A stretch of 49,563 bases of DNA, from the NCBI GenBank assembly GCA_019648995.1, contig BLXT01000383.1, positions 322,887-372,449 of the forward strand, in the 5' to 3' direction. The position numbers were made by a program, and so were the translations under genes. How positions within the stretch are numbered: the stretch's first letter is position 1; every line of letters starts with the position of its first letter. The notes under the pieces are model-generated. The model did no database searches and was not told where the DNA came from. It saw nothing but the letters and a program-made list of their open reading frames with translations. Positions 13,201 through 25,200 of the stretch are shown here, piece after piece. This stretch comes from Plakobranchus ocellatus (taxonomy: Eukaryota > Mollusca > Gastropoda > Plakobranchidae).

Positions 13201-16200
13201 GTGGAGAGAAGAAATTTGATAAGCCACTGTTTAGTTGAATAGGAAACTTTTCAGATTATTCACTAATTCTGTCACATTTACCTTGCGATCATTATTTAAA
13301 TCAAATCAGGCAAGGTAACTAGGATTAAACGTTTCCTCCCGAAGACAGAGAAAGTTTGAGGCAGTACTAGAAAATTTGCCAATGTGCTGTTCAGCTTGCT
13401 TGAATTAAACTGTAAGCTATAAATCACAGGGCTAAAAAATGATAGTAAGTTCAATGAGATGTACTTTTGAGGATGAGCAAAGCCCATCTGTACATTTTTC
13501 CACCTATTATCACATTTTGTGGTTGCACTAAACCTCTAAATAATTAACTTAGAACTATTTCCCAGACCTGGACTCAATGTTTTCTAGAACTGACTGTAAC
13601 CTGCCTATGTATATAACATGTAACATTGCATGATTGCAAAAGTGATTGGCTTTGTTAACTCACTGAGCACTCGGCTAAATTGTGCTATTAATACCGTGCC
13701 AATGGCCTATTTTGGGATATTATGAAATTTAGTGTACTGATAGTTTCATATTGGTATTATAATCTGTAAAATTGTGATGTTATTCTATAAAAAAAAGTGT
13801 TTTTTCATATATTTTTCAAAAAAGGCTGTGTTTTCACTTTCAAACTTTTTTTTGTCAGCCCTCTACCTGTTAAAAACCCTTGTTCACAAAACAAAGAATC
13901 TAGATCTAGATCTTAGATTCTGAAAGTGAATAGGCCTAGATGTGCGCCAGTGATGGAATAAGTTACACAGATTTTAGTTAGATCTACAGAATGTAGGATG
14001 ATGTGGCTAGATTTAGATCTAAAAAATTACCATATAGAATTTCGATCTCTGTCTTTTCATTTCTCTCTTGAATAAGCCATTTACACATATACATGGTGTT
14101 CGTACTCGGTCGAATACGATAACCGAATACGGAGTATACACAGTATTCGTATTCAGTGAGTTGATATAACCGGTCTATGCATATGACAAGTGAAATTGCA
14201 TCATTGCAGGAGAAAAGATTGGCTTTGTCAAAGGAAGATGAAGGTGGTGGTGGTGATGCCTCTGAGTTGACAGAAACTTCCTCCTTCAGTGAAATCACCA
14301 ACACGGATGCCTCAGAGAATGCAAGCCCTGCACATGTAGCTGGAAACAGAGTATGTAGTCCTAAGTCTGTCAAACTCTGCCACTCATTTCAAAGTTTGAA
14401 TATTTTTTTAGTGAAATCTGCATTATGTTTATATGAGCGAAGGTTCTGCCAAGTGTCCACGTGTTTGGAAACAGTAAGTAGAACCAAATGTATCAATCTG
14501 TGTGAGATTGGTACCCACCCATTTCTCTGCCACTCATTTCAAAGTTAGAATTTCTTGTGATGAAATCTGCATTGTTTTTATGTGATATGAGATATCGTCA
14601 AGTACTTACATGAAAATCATCATTTTTTTTTGTCTGGACATGATTTTTCTTTGCAAGTGTTACTCATAGTGGGTTGCAATTTCCTTCTATGAGGGCAGTA
14701 CCCATACTGGGCGGATTGTCTCGGCCATTGTGCTATTATAGCATCCTCTCCCTGACACAGCAAGAGGCAGACCAGTTCCAAAAATATTTTGGCTGCTCCA
14801 CCCCTCATCCATCACCTGCCTGCCGTGATACATGGAAATAAAGATTCTTAATTTAAGGAAGGCAGAAAAAAAATATTCCAGTATTGTTTTGTCTGAGTGC
14901 AGCTATTGTCTGCCTCTGACATAAAACTATAGAAATTATTTTTGTGGAGCTTTTCACTGATATAAAATTATGTAGTATATTGTTTCCTACGTCGGATCAG
15001 ATAGAAGAGGAAGAAAAGGGGGATCACCTCATTACATTGTCTGTACGTTTGACGCTAGAACATAAAACTAAACTCCTTAGATTTTGATCTCTAGTCATAT
15101 ATTTTGCAGCTTCATATTTTCCTCTTTTGCCTGGAAAAAAATTTTGTGGGTCTTTTTTTCATGGCAGAGGTTTCATCAGCGACATCGGCGTCAGGGAGAG
15201 GGGTCAGGGGCCACAGGGTCAGGACCTCTGAGACCCAGCTACCAGCAGGCTCATTCAGAGCTGATCATGCCAGAGCCCAGAGCTGACCCTCAGAGTGTGA
15301 TGAGCATTTTCTCCAGGCAGAGCAAATATCTAGCTGCAGGTTTGGTGCTTGTCTTGTCAGTGTGCTTCACTGAGAAACTAAGTTTGATAATAAATATAGT
15401 TGCAGGTTTGAGGTTTGATTGCTAGTTTTTGTCATCAATTACACAATGTGTATGAATATTATGACAGCAAAATGTTTTCAATTTTTTTGTCACAGTAATT
15501 GAAATATGATTTAATAATGAGAACTTATGATGATACAAGTTAGATCATTAATCCTGAAGCATTTCTCCCATACTTTTTAATGTTAGCTAACTTTTTTGTG
15601 CATGTGTTAAAAGAATAACTGTTTTTAAAGAAGTTTGCAATGGCTCGCTTGAGTTTTGTAATTCAAAGTTTACCATACTGCTCTTGTGTAAATTAATCAC
15701 TAAGTGATGCAAGAGTAACCTTTTCCTTTTCTTTCTCCATCAGGTTCTGTGCGAGCAGAGCTGCCTCCCACAACTACCTCCTCTACTGCCACGCCTGCAC
15801 AGCCAGCCATCAAGGCTCCAGCAGCTGACACTGTAAACCTTGCCAACTTGGACTTTACTAATTTAAAGGTGAGGAAAACGAAAAATGACATTTTTACATC
15901 CTGCAAATGGCAGTGTTGGTGTGGGCTTGTTAAAATCACCACATATCAGTATTATTATGCTTGTGTGATCAGAATTGCCATTCTGTAGAATGCCACTGTT
16001 TTGTCTTTTTAAAAGTAATTTGATTCTCTAAATGTACCCATATAGTAACTGTGAAGATAGCATGTGCCTTTCAAAAACTTGAGGACTTTACGAAAATAAA
16101 TATGTTACAAAAGTCTTACAATTTTTCCAGTTACAGGACAGTCACAGTTGGCAATCAAGATAAATTTGAAAACATGGCAATGAGACACAGAAGAAAGGAA

Positions 16201-19200
16201 AATGATTTTTTTTTTCTTTTTTTTTGCAGCTGCTAAATTAAAAACAATCTTCAGGATCAAATTTATTAAATTATTTTTATAGCACCTTTGCAGGAGACAA
16301 GAATCCATTCCGTAATGCAAATTTTACAAATTTGTAAACTGTTTTTGCAGTCATGATTGTTTTCATTTATCTTTTTTTAAAGCTTCTTCAGCAAAGATGG
16401 AGTCAAAATAAATTTATGTCTCTCAAATTTTTTCATTTCAACACAGCAACCTGTGCTAACTCAGTCTGAGCATGTGGTTTACGGCCAAACACCCAGCGGC
16501 CAGCCCCTAGTGGCCACTGCCCACTACACTCGCTTGGAGGCTACAGTCAGCTCTCGGCAAGACAACGAAGAAAACCAAGATATCTCATCTTCTGCATCTG
16601 AATCTGCAGCTCCTGCCCGATTTGCTGCTGGCGCCAGTGCTGCTTCCAGGCACTCTGCGGGCAACAGCAGGCCAGGTGCTGCAGCCTCACTAAGGTAGGA
16701 ATTTACTCAGAAATAGATATCTCATTGTGTATACACAGATTTTTATCATACTTCTTTGTCTAGTTTTCATTTATACTGTTTTGATCGATGAATTGTTTGC
16801 ATTCCTTACCTGTCACTTAGTAGAGTAAAAATTTGGTGTTCAAAGCAGCTGAGGCAGCATAATGTAACATTGCTTGTATGATAAAGCCTTCCTCTTGCCC
16901 GCTGATCTTTGGCTATCTTGGTTCTTGTTGCACTGGGCAGTGCAAGGAGCATTTAGTGTTTCATGTAGTATTACAAACAGTTGTATCAGAAACACGTTGA
17001 GGGTTTAACTTACATTTTGAGAACAAACAAGCACAGCTATATGAATCACTAACCTGAATCATTGTTTTAAGTAGGACATGCCAATGTATGTTAAAACTTG
17101 GGGGCATTTTTTATTGTATGTGACCCTTCATAATAATATAAAGAATGGCAGATATTACTCTTTACCTATGTATGGAATAATGAGGGAAAAGCCTTGGGCA
17201 CAGAAAAAAAAAAAAGAGATAGAGCATCTGAAAAGCTGTGACTCAAAAATATTTTAAAAAACATTAAACTTTCTGGAAATTGACTTGCATTTTCTACCAT
17301 GTTTGATTTTATTCTGCAGGTCAAATGAAGCAACTGGCAAGCTGGATAAGATGAACCGACAAAGCAGTCACAAATCTGGAAAATCTGATGCCTATACCAT
17401 GTCTTTTGAAAGGTGAGGAGAGGTCCCGTTTTTTTGGACCAATGGTTGGGAGTCTTGTTTGTGGATTAGATTGATTAGGAATGCCCCTTCCTCTCTCTCT
17501 CTCTCTCTTTGTGTCTCTTTCTGTGCCCATCAACCTTTCTGTTATCTTTGAAAAAATTGAGAACATCATTTATACAATCAACAAGAAGATAGGAGGCTCT
17601 ACAAAATATGAGATATTCTTGTGAGTTAGTTCTAATGTTTTTAGTCCCCTCAGTCGTATTTCATTTTATACACAAGGTATATGTATTTTATTCTCAAGTT
17701 TCGTTCATCCTTATTGAAAAGTCCAGTGTGATATGAATCAAATATAACGAATAGAATTTGTATTGCATTTTTTCCTCAGCCGCAGAGCAAGCTATTACTC
17801 TTCCGATACTTCATCTGTCCTTTCATCCAAGTAAAATCTTTCGGTTGTTTTGGTATTTTAGTTTTTTTTTCCTCTTTTTTTTTCTTTTTGTGTTATTTTT
17901 CTTTCGTTATTCTATTATGTTATTTTGTTTATTTAATCACTCCTACATTTAAACACCAATCATCCCCCCTCCCTTTTCCCTCCAAAAGAACTGATGATGT
18001 ATGTGCAGGATAGTTCTCTGCCTTCTTTGTGAGCTTCAACATTGTGATGTATTAATTATTACATATATCCCCTGAGGATTCTTCATCTGTCTTGTTTCCA
18101 TCTAGACTGCTCTGATTTATGAGCCTCCTTGCTTTCCTTGAATAATTATTCGCAGTACTAACTTGAATGTTTGTTCACTGATCACACAAGAGAAAGTTTT
18201 AGAATGCCAATTTTGTGCCATTATGCTATAAAAATTATATATGGCTTCACACTAGAATCACAAGTTCTGTGTCAATACGTTAAAATGCTTAATGTAGGTT
18301 CACGCTAGAATCATAAATTCTGTGCCACTATGTTAAAAACATAATATAGATTCACACAAATTCTGTCTCTAGTTTAAAAATATAAGGTCTGTACAAGAAT
18401 CACAAATTCCGTGCCACTATGTGAAAACACAAAGATTCTTACTAGAATCACAAACTCTGTGTCACTGTGTGAAAAGCATAATAAAGGTTCATACTAGAAT
18501 AGCAAGTTTTTTTGTGAATGCATTAAAAACAGCATAAAATTCATGTGATAGTCACAAATTCTGAGTGACAAGGTAAGTCTGTAATACAATCATTCACGTT
18601 TTTTATGAGTATTATTGTAGCACTATTTTCAAACACAACAGTCACAAAATTTGTCTCACTACATCAAAATTGTCACTGCCTCTTGCTCCTGAGAAACTTT
18701 CAGAAGTTATTTAAACTTATTTTGTCACGTTTTTCAAAAAAGACTCTTCATTTCCCTGTCTGTTTTAAGAATTTTTCATAATAGTTGTTAAATTTTTTTT
18801 TTCCAAGTAGAGTAAGACATAAAATAATCATAATGTATTAACTAATATTGAGATGATGTGTACGGAATATTTAGATGAGGCGAATTGAGTAAAGAAAGGA
18901 TAATCTTTGAGGTTAATTAATTTTAATTTGCCCATCAGCTTTTTCCAGTAGCAAAGACACGAATAAGATGCCAAATTTGTTTTCAAAATAGCTATAAATT
19001 GTTATGACTGTCATTGAAATGTAACACAGCAATGTAACCTTTAGTTGATGCAACCAGTAATATACATTGAAGGGGTTTTTTTTTACCTGAATGTCTAGGG
19101 GCAGCAAATTAAGGATAGCTACAGTCAACATGTGTCCAGATGTATCATTTTTTTCAAAGTCCTTACAGTTTCCCATCACAGGTTTTGTTTCTCAGCAATG

Positions 19201-22200
19201 TAATATGTAAGAACATGACACTTGTGTTTTTGACCGTTGCTGACGATGCATCAGGTTGTAGTCTTGTAAGAAAATATTGACAAATGTCATGTTCTTTTTT
19301 TTTTTGCCGGCAGTGACGAGGATGAGGAAGCTTCTGCCACTTTGGGTTCTGGTTCCCACAACAAGCACTCCCAGTCAGCTGCGGCGGGGAAGAAATCTGC
19401 CGCCAGCGGTTACAACCGCCAGGTGTCTGACGCTGGTCAGGAGACTGATGTGTCTCAGATGAGTGAAGATGAGCCAAGGGTCATGAGGTCAAAGGTTAGT
19501 TTCTAAAGAATCTTTCAATTTTCGACACATTTTAGTGCAAATAATTGTGATCTGTGAAGATTATAGGCATGGCTCTATAAGCTGTACGCATATAATTCCA
19601 GAAAAATATCTAAAAAAAGAAAAATATCCTATTCTTTTCTATAAAATCTGAGCCATGATATTATATTTTATGTGTATGATTCTTCTCCACGTTTTGATCA
19701 TTGCCAGAAATGGTAGATGTGACTTTTAAAGAAATTGGAGTTTTTTGTGTTTGTGAGTATGATTAAGTAAATTAGATCAAGACTGTATGTATTTGTAGAG
19801 AAAATTTTTTTATTCACTTTTGTTTCCTCATGTCCAGCTGGAAGGAGCACCCTCACCTCGGCACCAGCATGGAGCTGCTGCGCAGACAAGAACACCATCA
19901 GACGCGGCAGCTCAGCAGCAGGGCAGACTCTCACCCAACTCTCTAGCCAACAAGCTGAGCGCAGGACTCCATCACCTGGAGAGCATGGAAGAGTCACTGC
20001 GACAGGTGGTGGGCATGGAGCGGGTGAGAGCTGTGGCTTTAGCCCAACAGGAAACTGTCTCTCTAGCTCAAGTGTTGAAGGTTTGTACAAAGGAGTCCAC
20101 TGAATTCATGTCTTGATCAGTAGGATATTTTTAATTCTTGGTCCAAAGTATTTTTTCCCTTTTTGATTATTTATGCTGATTTATCTTACTTCAAGAATTT
20201 GAGGAGGCCAGTTTTGTGATTTCTATCTCTCTAAATTTTGAAAATTCTTTTTTTTATTTCATTTTTATTAAACTTTTTATGTTTGATAAGATTTCAACAT
20301 GTACTAAAATTGATGAGCAGCAATTTATTCCATACATATTATATTGTCAGTTTTTTTGTATGTTTCCCTCAGAATGTTTTTATACCCTAGTAATAACATT
20401 TTTTGGCAAGAATTATTCCATGCTCTAGCTTGCTGCAGTAAAATAACATTAGTGATNTTTTTTTTTTTTGGTTACATCAAAGTTGCCTAGAGAGACCATG
20501 TCTTAATTTTGACAGCTTGAGATGATTAACACCATGATCTGTTCTGTGTTTTGTCTATCTGTACCCAGGCCAGGCAGCAGGAACACAACACGGAGTTAAA
20601 GCAGCTTCAGGCCCATGCTCAGCAGGAGGCAAGAGAGGCCACTCAGCAGCTGGAAGGCATCAAGGCCAGACCCTCNNNNNNNNNNNNNNNNNNNNNNNNN
20701 NNNNNNNNNNNNNNNNNNNNNNNNNNNNNNNNNNNNNNNNNNNNNNNNNNNNNNNNNNNNNNNNNNNNNNNNNNNNNNNNNNNNNNNNNNNNNNNNNNNN
20801 NNNNNNNNNNNNNNNNNNNNNNNNNNNNNNNNNNNNNNNNNNNNNNNNNNNNNNNNNNNNNNNNNNNNNNNNNNNNNNNNNNNNNNNNNNNNNNNNNATC
20901 TGAGTCCTAGAAATTTATTCCTCAACACAGTTGTATTTACATCAAAAGATCAGTACATGTAAGTTTACTATATGAAAGCATATACCCTAGCATTGCACCG
21001 TCTACTGCATTCAAAGATTTTGCATAGTGTAGTAGGGTGGTTATTTCATAAATTGCTTATCTGAAATAAAGGTAGAATTGGCGCAAAGGTTACACGTTCA
21101 AATCGATAATATCAACAAGTAGGCATTTTGCTATGACTAATTTTTTATTTTTCTCCTTTTGAGTTGCTAAATTGGATGATACCGACTAGGCAGGAATGAG
21201 AATGTGCCATAAACTGATCTATCTCACTAACTTTCTGGTGTATTAGAAATGAAAACCTTAAGGCATCCATTTTTTTAAGAGTAAATTTTTGCAGCTCAAG
21301 TAACATTTCTCTTGTGTAGTGCAAATTCATCTTATTCATGTGCAGTGAACTTCCCCTAAATCGACTTAGCATAGCTCAACATTCTGCATAAAGTGAGACT
21401 TATTTAGTGCCTCTTCTTTCCATTCTGTCAATAAAAAAATGTTACATTGATATGCTTTCCCTAGCATTTTTTTCATATTGAATTTTTTTTAGTCTCCTTG
21501 GTATTCTCATATATGTACTCTCAGGACACATTTTTTTAGCATCCTTTTTATGTAGGCGTTCCTCATCATTATTTCGCTAATAAGTTTTCTTAAGTTAGGT
21601 CTTCTCATATTTTAAGAGTGCCTTATGCTTTGGAAACTTAGAATAAACAAAGGAGAAGAGGTGAGGGCAAAAACTTTAAGCATTTTTCCCATTTTGCCTT
21701 TGTTTTGTGACATATATAGATTCTTGGCATAACAACAAGAGTCTCTTTTATGTTGATATATGTAGGGTGCACTGTATTTTTCTTTTTGAAACATAAGTTG
21801 TATTATAAATAATGTAAAACTTTTTTCCCCCCTTAATTCCCAAACCCAGCTGCTGCCTTGCTGAAAAAGGAAGATAACCTGAGGCCAGAGTCAAGGGCAA
21901 CAACTACCTCCATTTCTGTTTCGCGCTCACCTGGTCGTGTGGGCAGTGCCAGGGAGGACTTGTCTCAGTCTCCAGGCAACCGACGCATCAAGCGGTCATC
22001 AGCAACAGCTTCACTGGCCAGCGTCACACGAGTGTCATCTTCCTCCAGAACTGCCAGGTATGAGGAAGGTGCAATACTTTAACCCTCACATGATAGGGCA
22101 GCAGGTTGATCAAATGTTCTTCTAATGAAAATAAACTTTTTTTTTCCGTGAAATGTGGGTAGGTAGCGTTTTGAATGGTTTCATGGTTAACCTGAAACTA

Positions 22201-25200
22201 GCACCCTCTCTGTTTACTCTCATAGTTTCTGAAAGGGCTTGTGTGATTCTTTGAAGCAGAAATCACATTTACTAGAGCCAGAGCATGTCTGAAGTCTTGC
22301 ATCATATCAATACTGAGTTTCAATGTAGTCTGTTGTGTGAAATCTATATGGACTTATCTTACCCCTTCAGTCTCAACTATTGGACAATATTCAAATAAAC
22401 TGAAAAATAATTAGTTTGACTCTATCATCAACGCATCAAATTTTAGATTTTAAAAATTTCCAGTAACTTCTATTAGTAAGAAACTCTTGGCGAGCAAGGT
22501 AGCAGGGAGTCTTCAGAGAAGAAACCCCCCTCATAGCAAGTGTTTCAGCCCTGTAACTCCCGACACTATAAGGGGGCCGGGCCACATCTAGGTCATGACT
22601 CCCAGATGCCTCCCTGCTGCCAACTTTTTTTTTCTTCCTGGGTTGCTTGCCAGGGATTCTAACCCGCATACATCTGGTTACAAATCCGGCGCCTTACCAC
22701 TTCAGCCAACTGAATGCCGTGTCATTAGGGATTTTTAATCCTTATGAAGCAACCTTTCATTCCTTCTGCTCCATATCCAGCGAGAACTGTTCTCAGCTGT
22801 TTCGGCTAGTAGCCTCAGGGCTTTTGTTCTCTTATTGCCACCTATAGAGAGTTTGCTCAGAAGACCATAGGCTGAAGAACCCACAAATCCTCTGGCGCCA
22901 ATCTCTACTGACATTACCTTAGCTTCGTAGCCAACCCATTTTTAGTTCGTTTGTCAAGTCCAGGTATTTTCCTTCCTTGAAGGCATGGGCCTCTTCCATT
23001 CTGCTTTCATAGGGGACAGTTAGTTCCACCATGATAATTTGTTGTGTTGAAGCAGAATGGATCACTATGTCAGGCCTTAATGCTGTCTTTCTGATAACAT
23101 CAGGGTGTCTTTCCCATTCAGGGAGGTCTGTTGAAACCACCCAGTTTCTTATCTACTTCCATTATTACTTAATCAGCGTTACTGCTATCCACTCACTCAC
23201 TTGCAATGTAAAAAGTGAAAAGGAAAGAACCCTCCCTCCGCAGAAATTCTTGGTTTTTGGCTTTTCTGCAGATTTTCCTCCTTTCCTCCAAGGAAGGTTA
23301 AAGAAAAAAAATATTTTTTAAAAATCCGCAGACAGGAAAAAACTCGCAGAGTGAGAATCAGGAAAATATGATAAGCTCTTGGTTTCGTTCCGCGAAGCCG
23401 CTGTCCAATTCTTGAGGCCAGAGTAAATTGAAAACATTGAACGGAATATTGGGTAAAAAGAGATTTTTCAGTTGAATCTGAGGTGAAATGCTGCAGAGCA
23501 TGCAGTTTTATAAAGCTATACCTGAAAATACAACATCAGGCAGATTTATGTCAGACAACTGCTGAAGGTAGTTAGAATTTGTGAAGTGTAGTTAAACTGC
23601 TGTTAAATAACATTTATCATATTTTTGAATTCTCGGAATAATATTTTTATTTTGTTTTTTTTTTATTCCTACTTGATAGTGTAAGAACAGCTGCCGACTC
23701 AAGCAGGGCTGATTCGTCTGATAGCTCCATCAGATCTGTTTCTGACGCAGACGCAGCAGACTCTAGAGCAGGGGCCTCTGCCAGTATACCAGAGGAGATA
23801 TCAGGGGCAGCAAGGGGTAAACATGATGATGACGATGATGAACCATCTTACAGTATGTCTTTCGATGAGTCTGTGACAGATGAAGAATCATTTCGCCAGG
23901 TGCTACCCTCCGAGTCTCACCGCAAGGAAGCAAGACAGCAGGAGATGAGCCACGCCTCTCAAGGTCATGATGGTGAGTTCATACGAGGTGCAATTAGCAG
24001 AAATCAGGTTGCCACAAAATATAGGGCGAAGCGAGTTTTTGCTATCTATATAAGTTTATTTTTCCTCTTTAGGTGATTCAAAATGTAACTATGCCATTTG
24101 TATAGATATTAAGACATCCTTAAAGCAGATTATCTAGATATGAGCACACCTTGCAAATGTTGTTCTCTGATGTTTCATTGCTGCAACATTGTCTATAGAT
24201 TTGGAATGAAGTGAGCAATATTCCAAGTGTTTGTATTTTATTCTGTCCTGCAGTATCCTCAAGTCATTTGACTGCATATGGAGATCTGAGTTCATTGTTT
24301 GTGGGAGAGGATAGTTTTAGCAAATTCGCTGCAGAGATGGTGCGTCAGGTCATGAGGGAGGAGGAGTATCGAGCTCAGCATCAGGTACTGTATGTGTGTG
24401 TGTCTGTACGTATTTGTGTACATGTATGTGTGAGAGAGAGAGATGGGAGGAGGATAGCTTTAGCAAGTTCGCTGCAGAGATGGTGCGTCAGGTCATGAGG
24501 GAGGAGGAGTATCGAGCTCAGCATCAGGTACTGTATGTGTGTGTGTCTGTACATATTTGTGTACATGTATGTGTGAGAGAGAGAGATGGGAGGAGGATAG
24601 CTTTAGCAAGTTCACTGCAGAGATGGTGCTTAAGTTAAGAGGGAGGAGCAGTTTAGAGCTCAGCACCAGGCACTGTGTATTTGTGTTTTGTACACGTATG
24701 GGTGAGAGAAAAGGAGAGATGCTAGGAGGATAGTTTTAGCAAGTTCACTGCAAAGATAGTACATCAAGTCAAAGGAGTAAAGAGCTGGCACCAGTTAATG
24801 TGTGTATCTTTATGTGTTTGGGTGTATGTGCGGGTGAGAGATTAGGAGTTAAAGGACAGTGAGAGAGATTACCTCATTGCACACGAGCTGTATGCACAAA
24901 ACTTAACCTTACTCCCTCTGATGGCTACTTGATGCAGGCTTGCCCTTAATTAACAAGAAACAAGTTTATAAGTACACAGCTATTTTCTTTTAAGAACCTC
25001 TTCATACAATGCTTTCAATTTGGGAAACAAAAAAAGGCAAAAGTGAGTTCATCATCTTTCAAGTGAAAATATCAAATTTTAAAGTCTGCATTTGATAATT
25101 TTAATACTAAATGGTGACGTATTTTTGTGCATGCATGTGTATCAGGCAGCCTTATTGAATCTCCGGGAGAAAGCATTGCGGGAAAAGGCAAAGGCAGAGT

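Noticed and set aside
24396..24733. Copies 2-3 of the E23 array as genuine alternative exons
   Set aside because: No polypyrimidine tract or phase-compatible acceptor precedes them; entry at the nearest AG gives an early stop.
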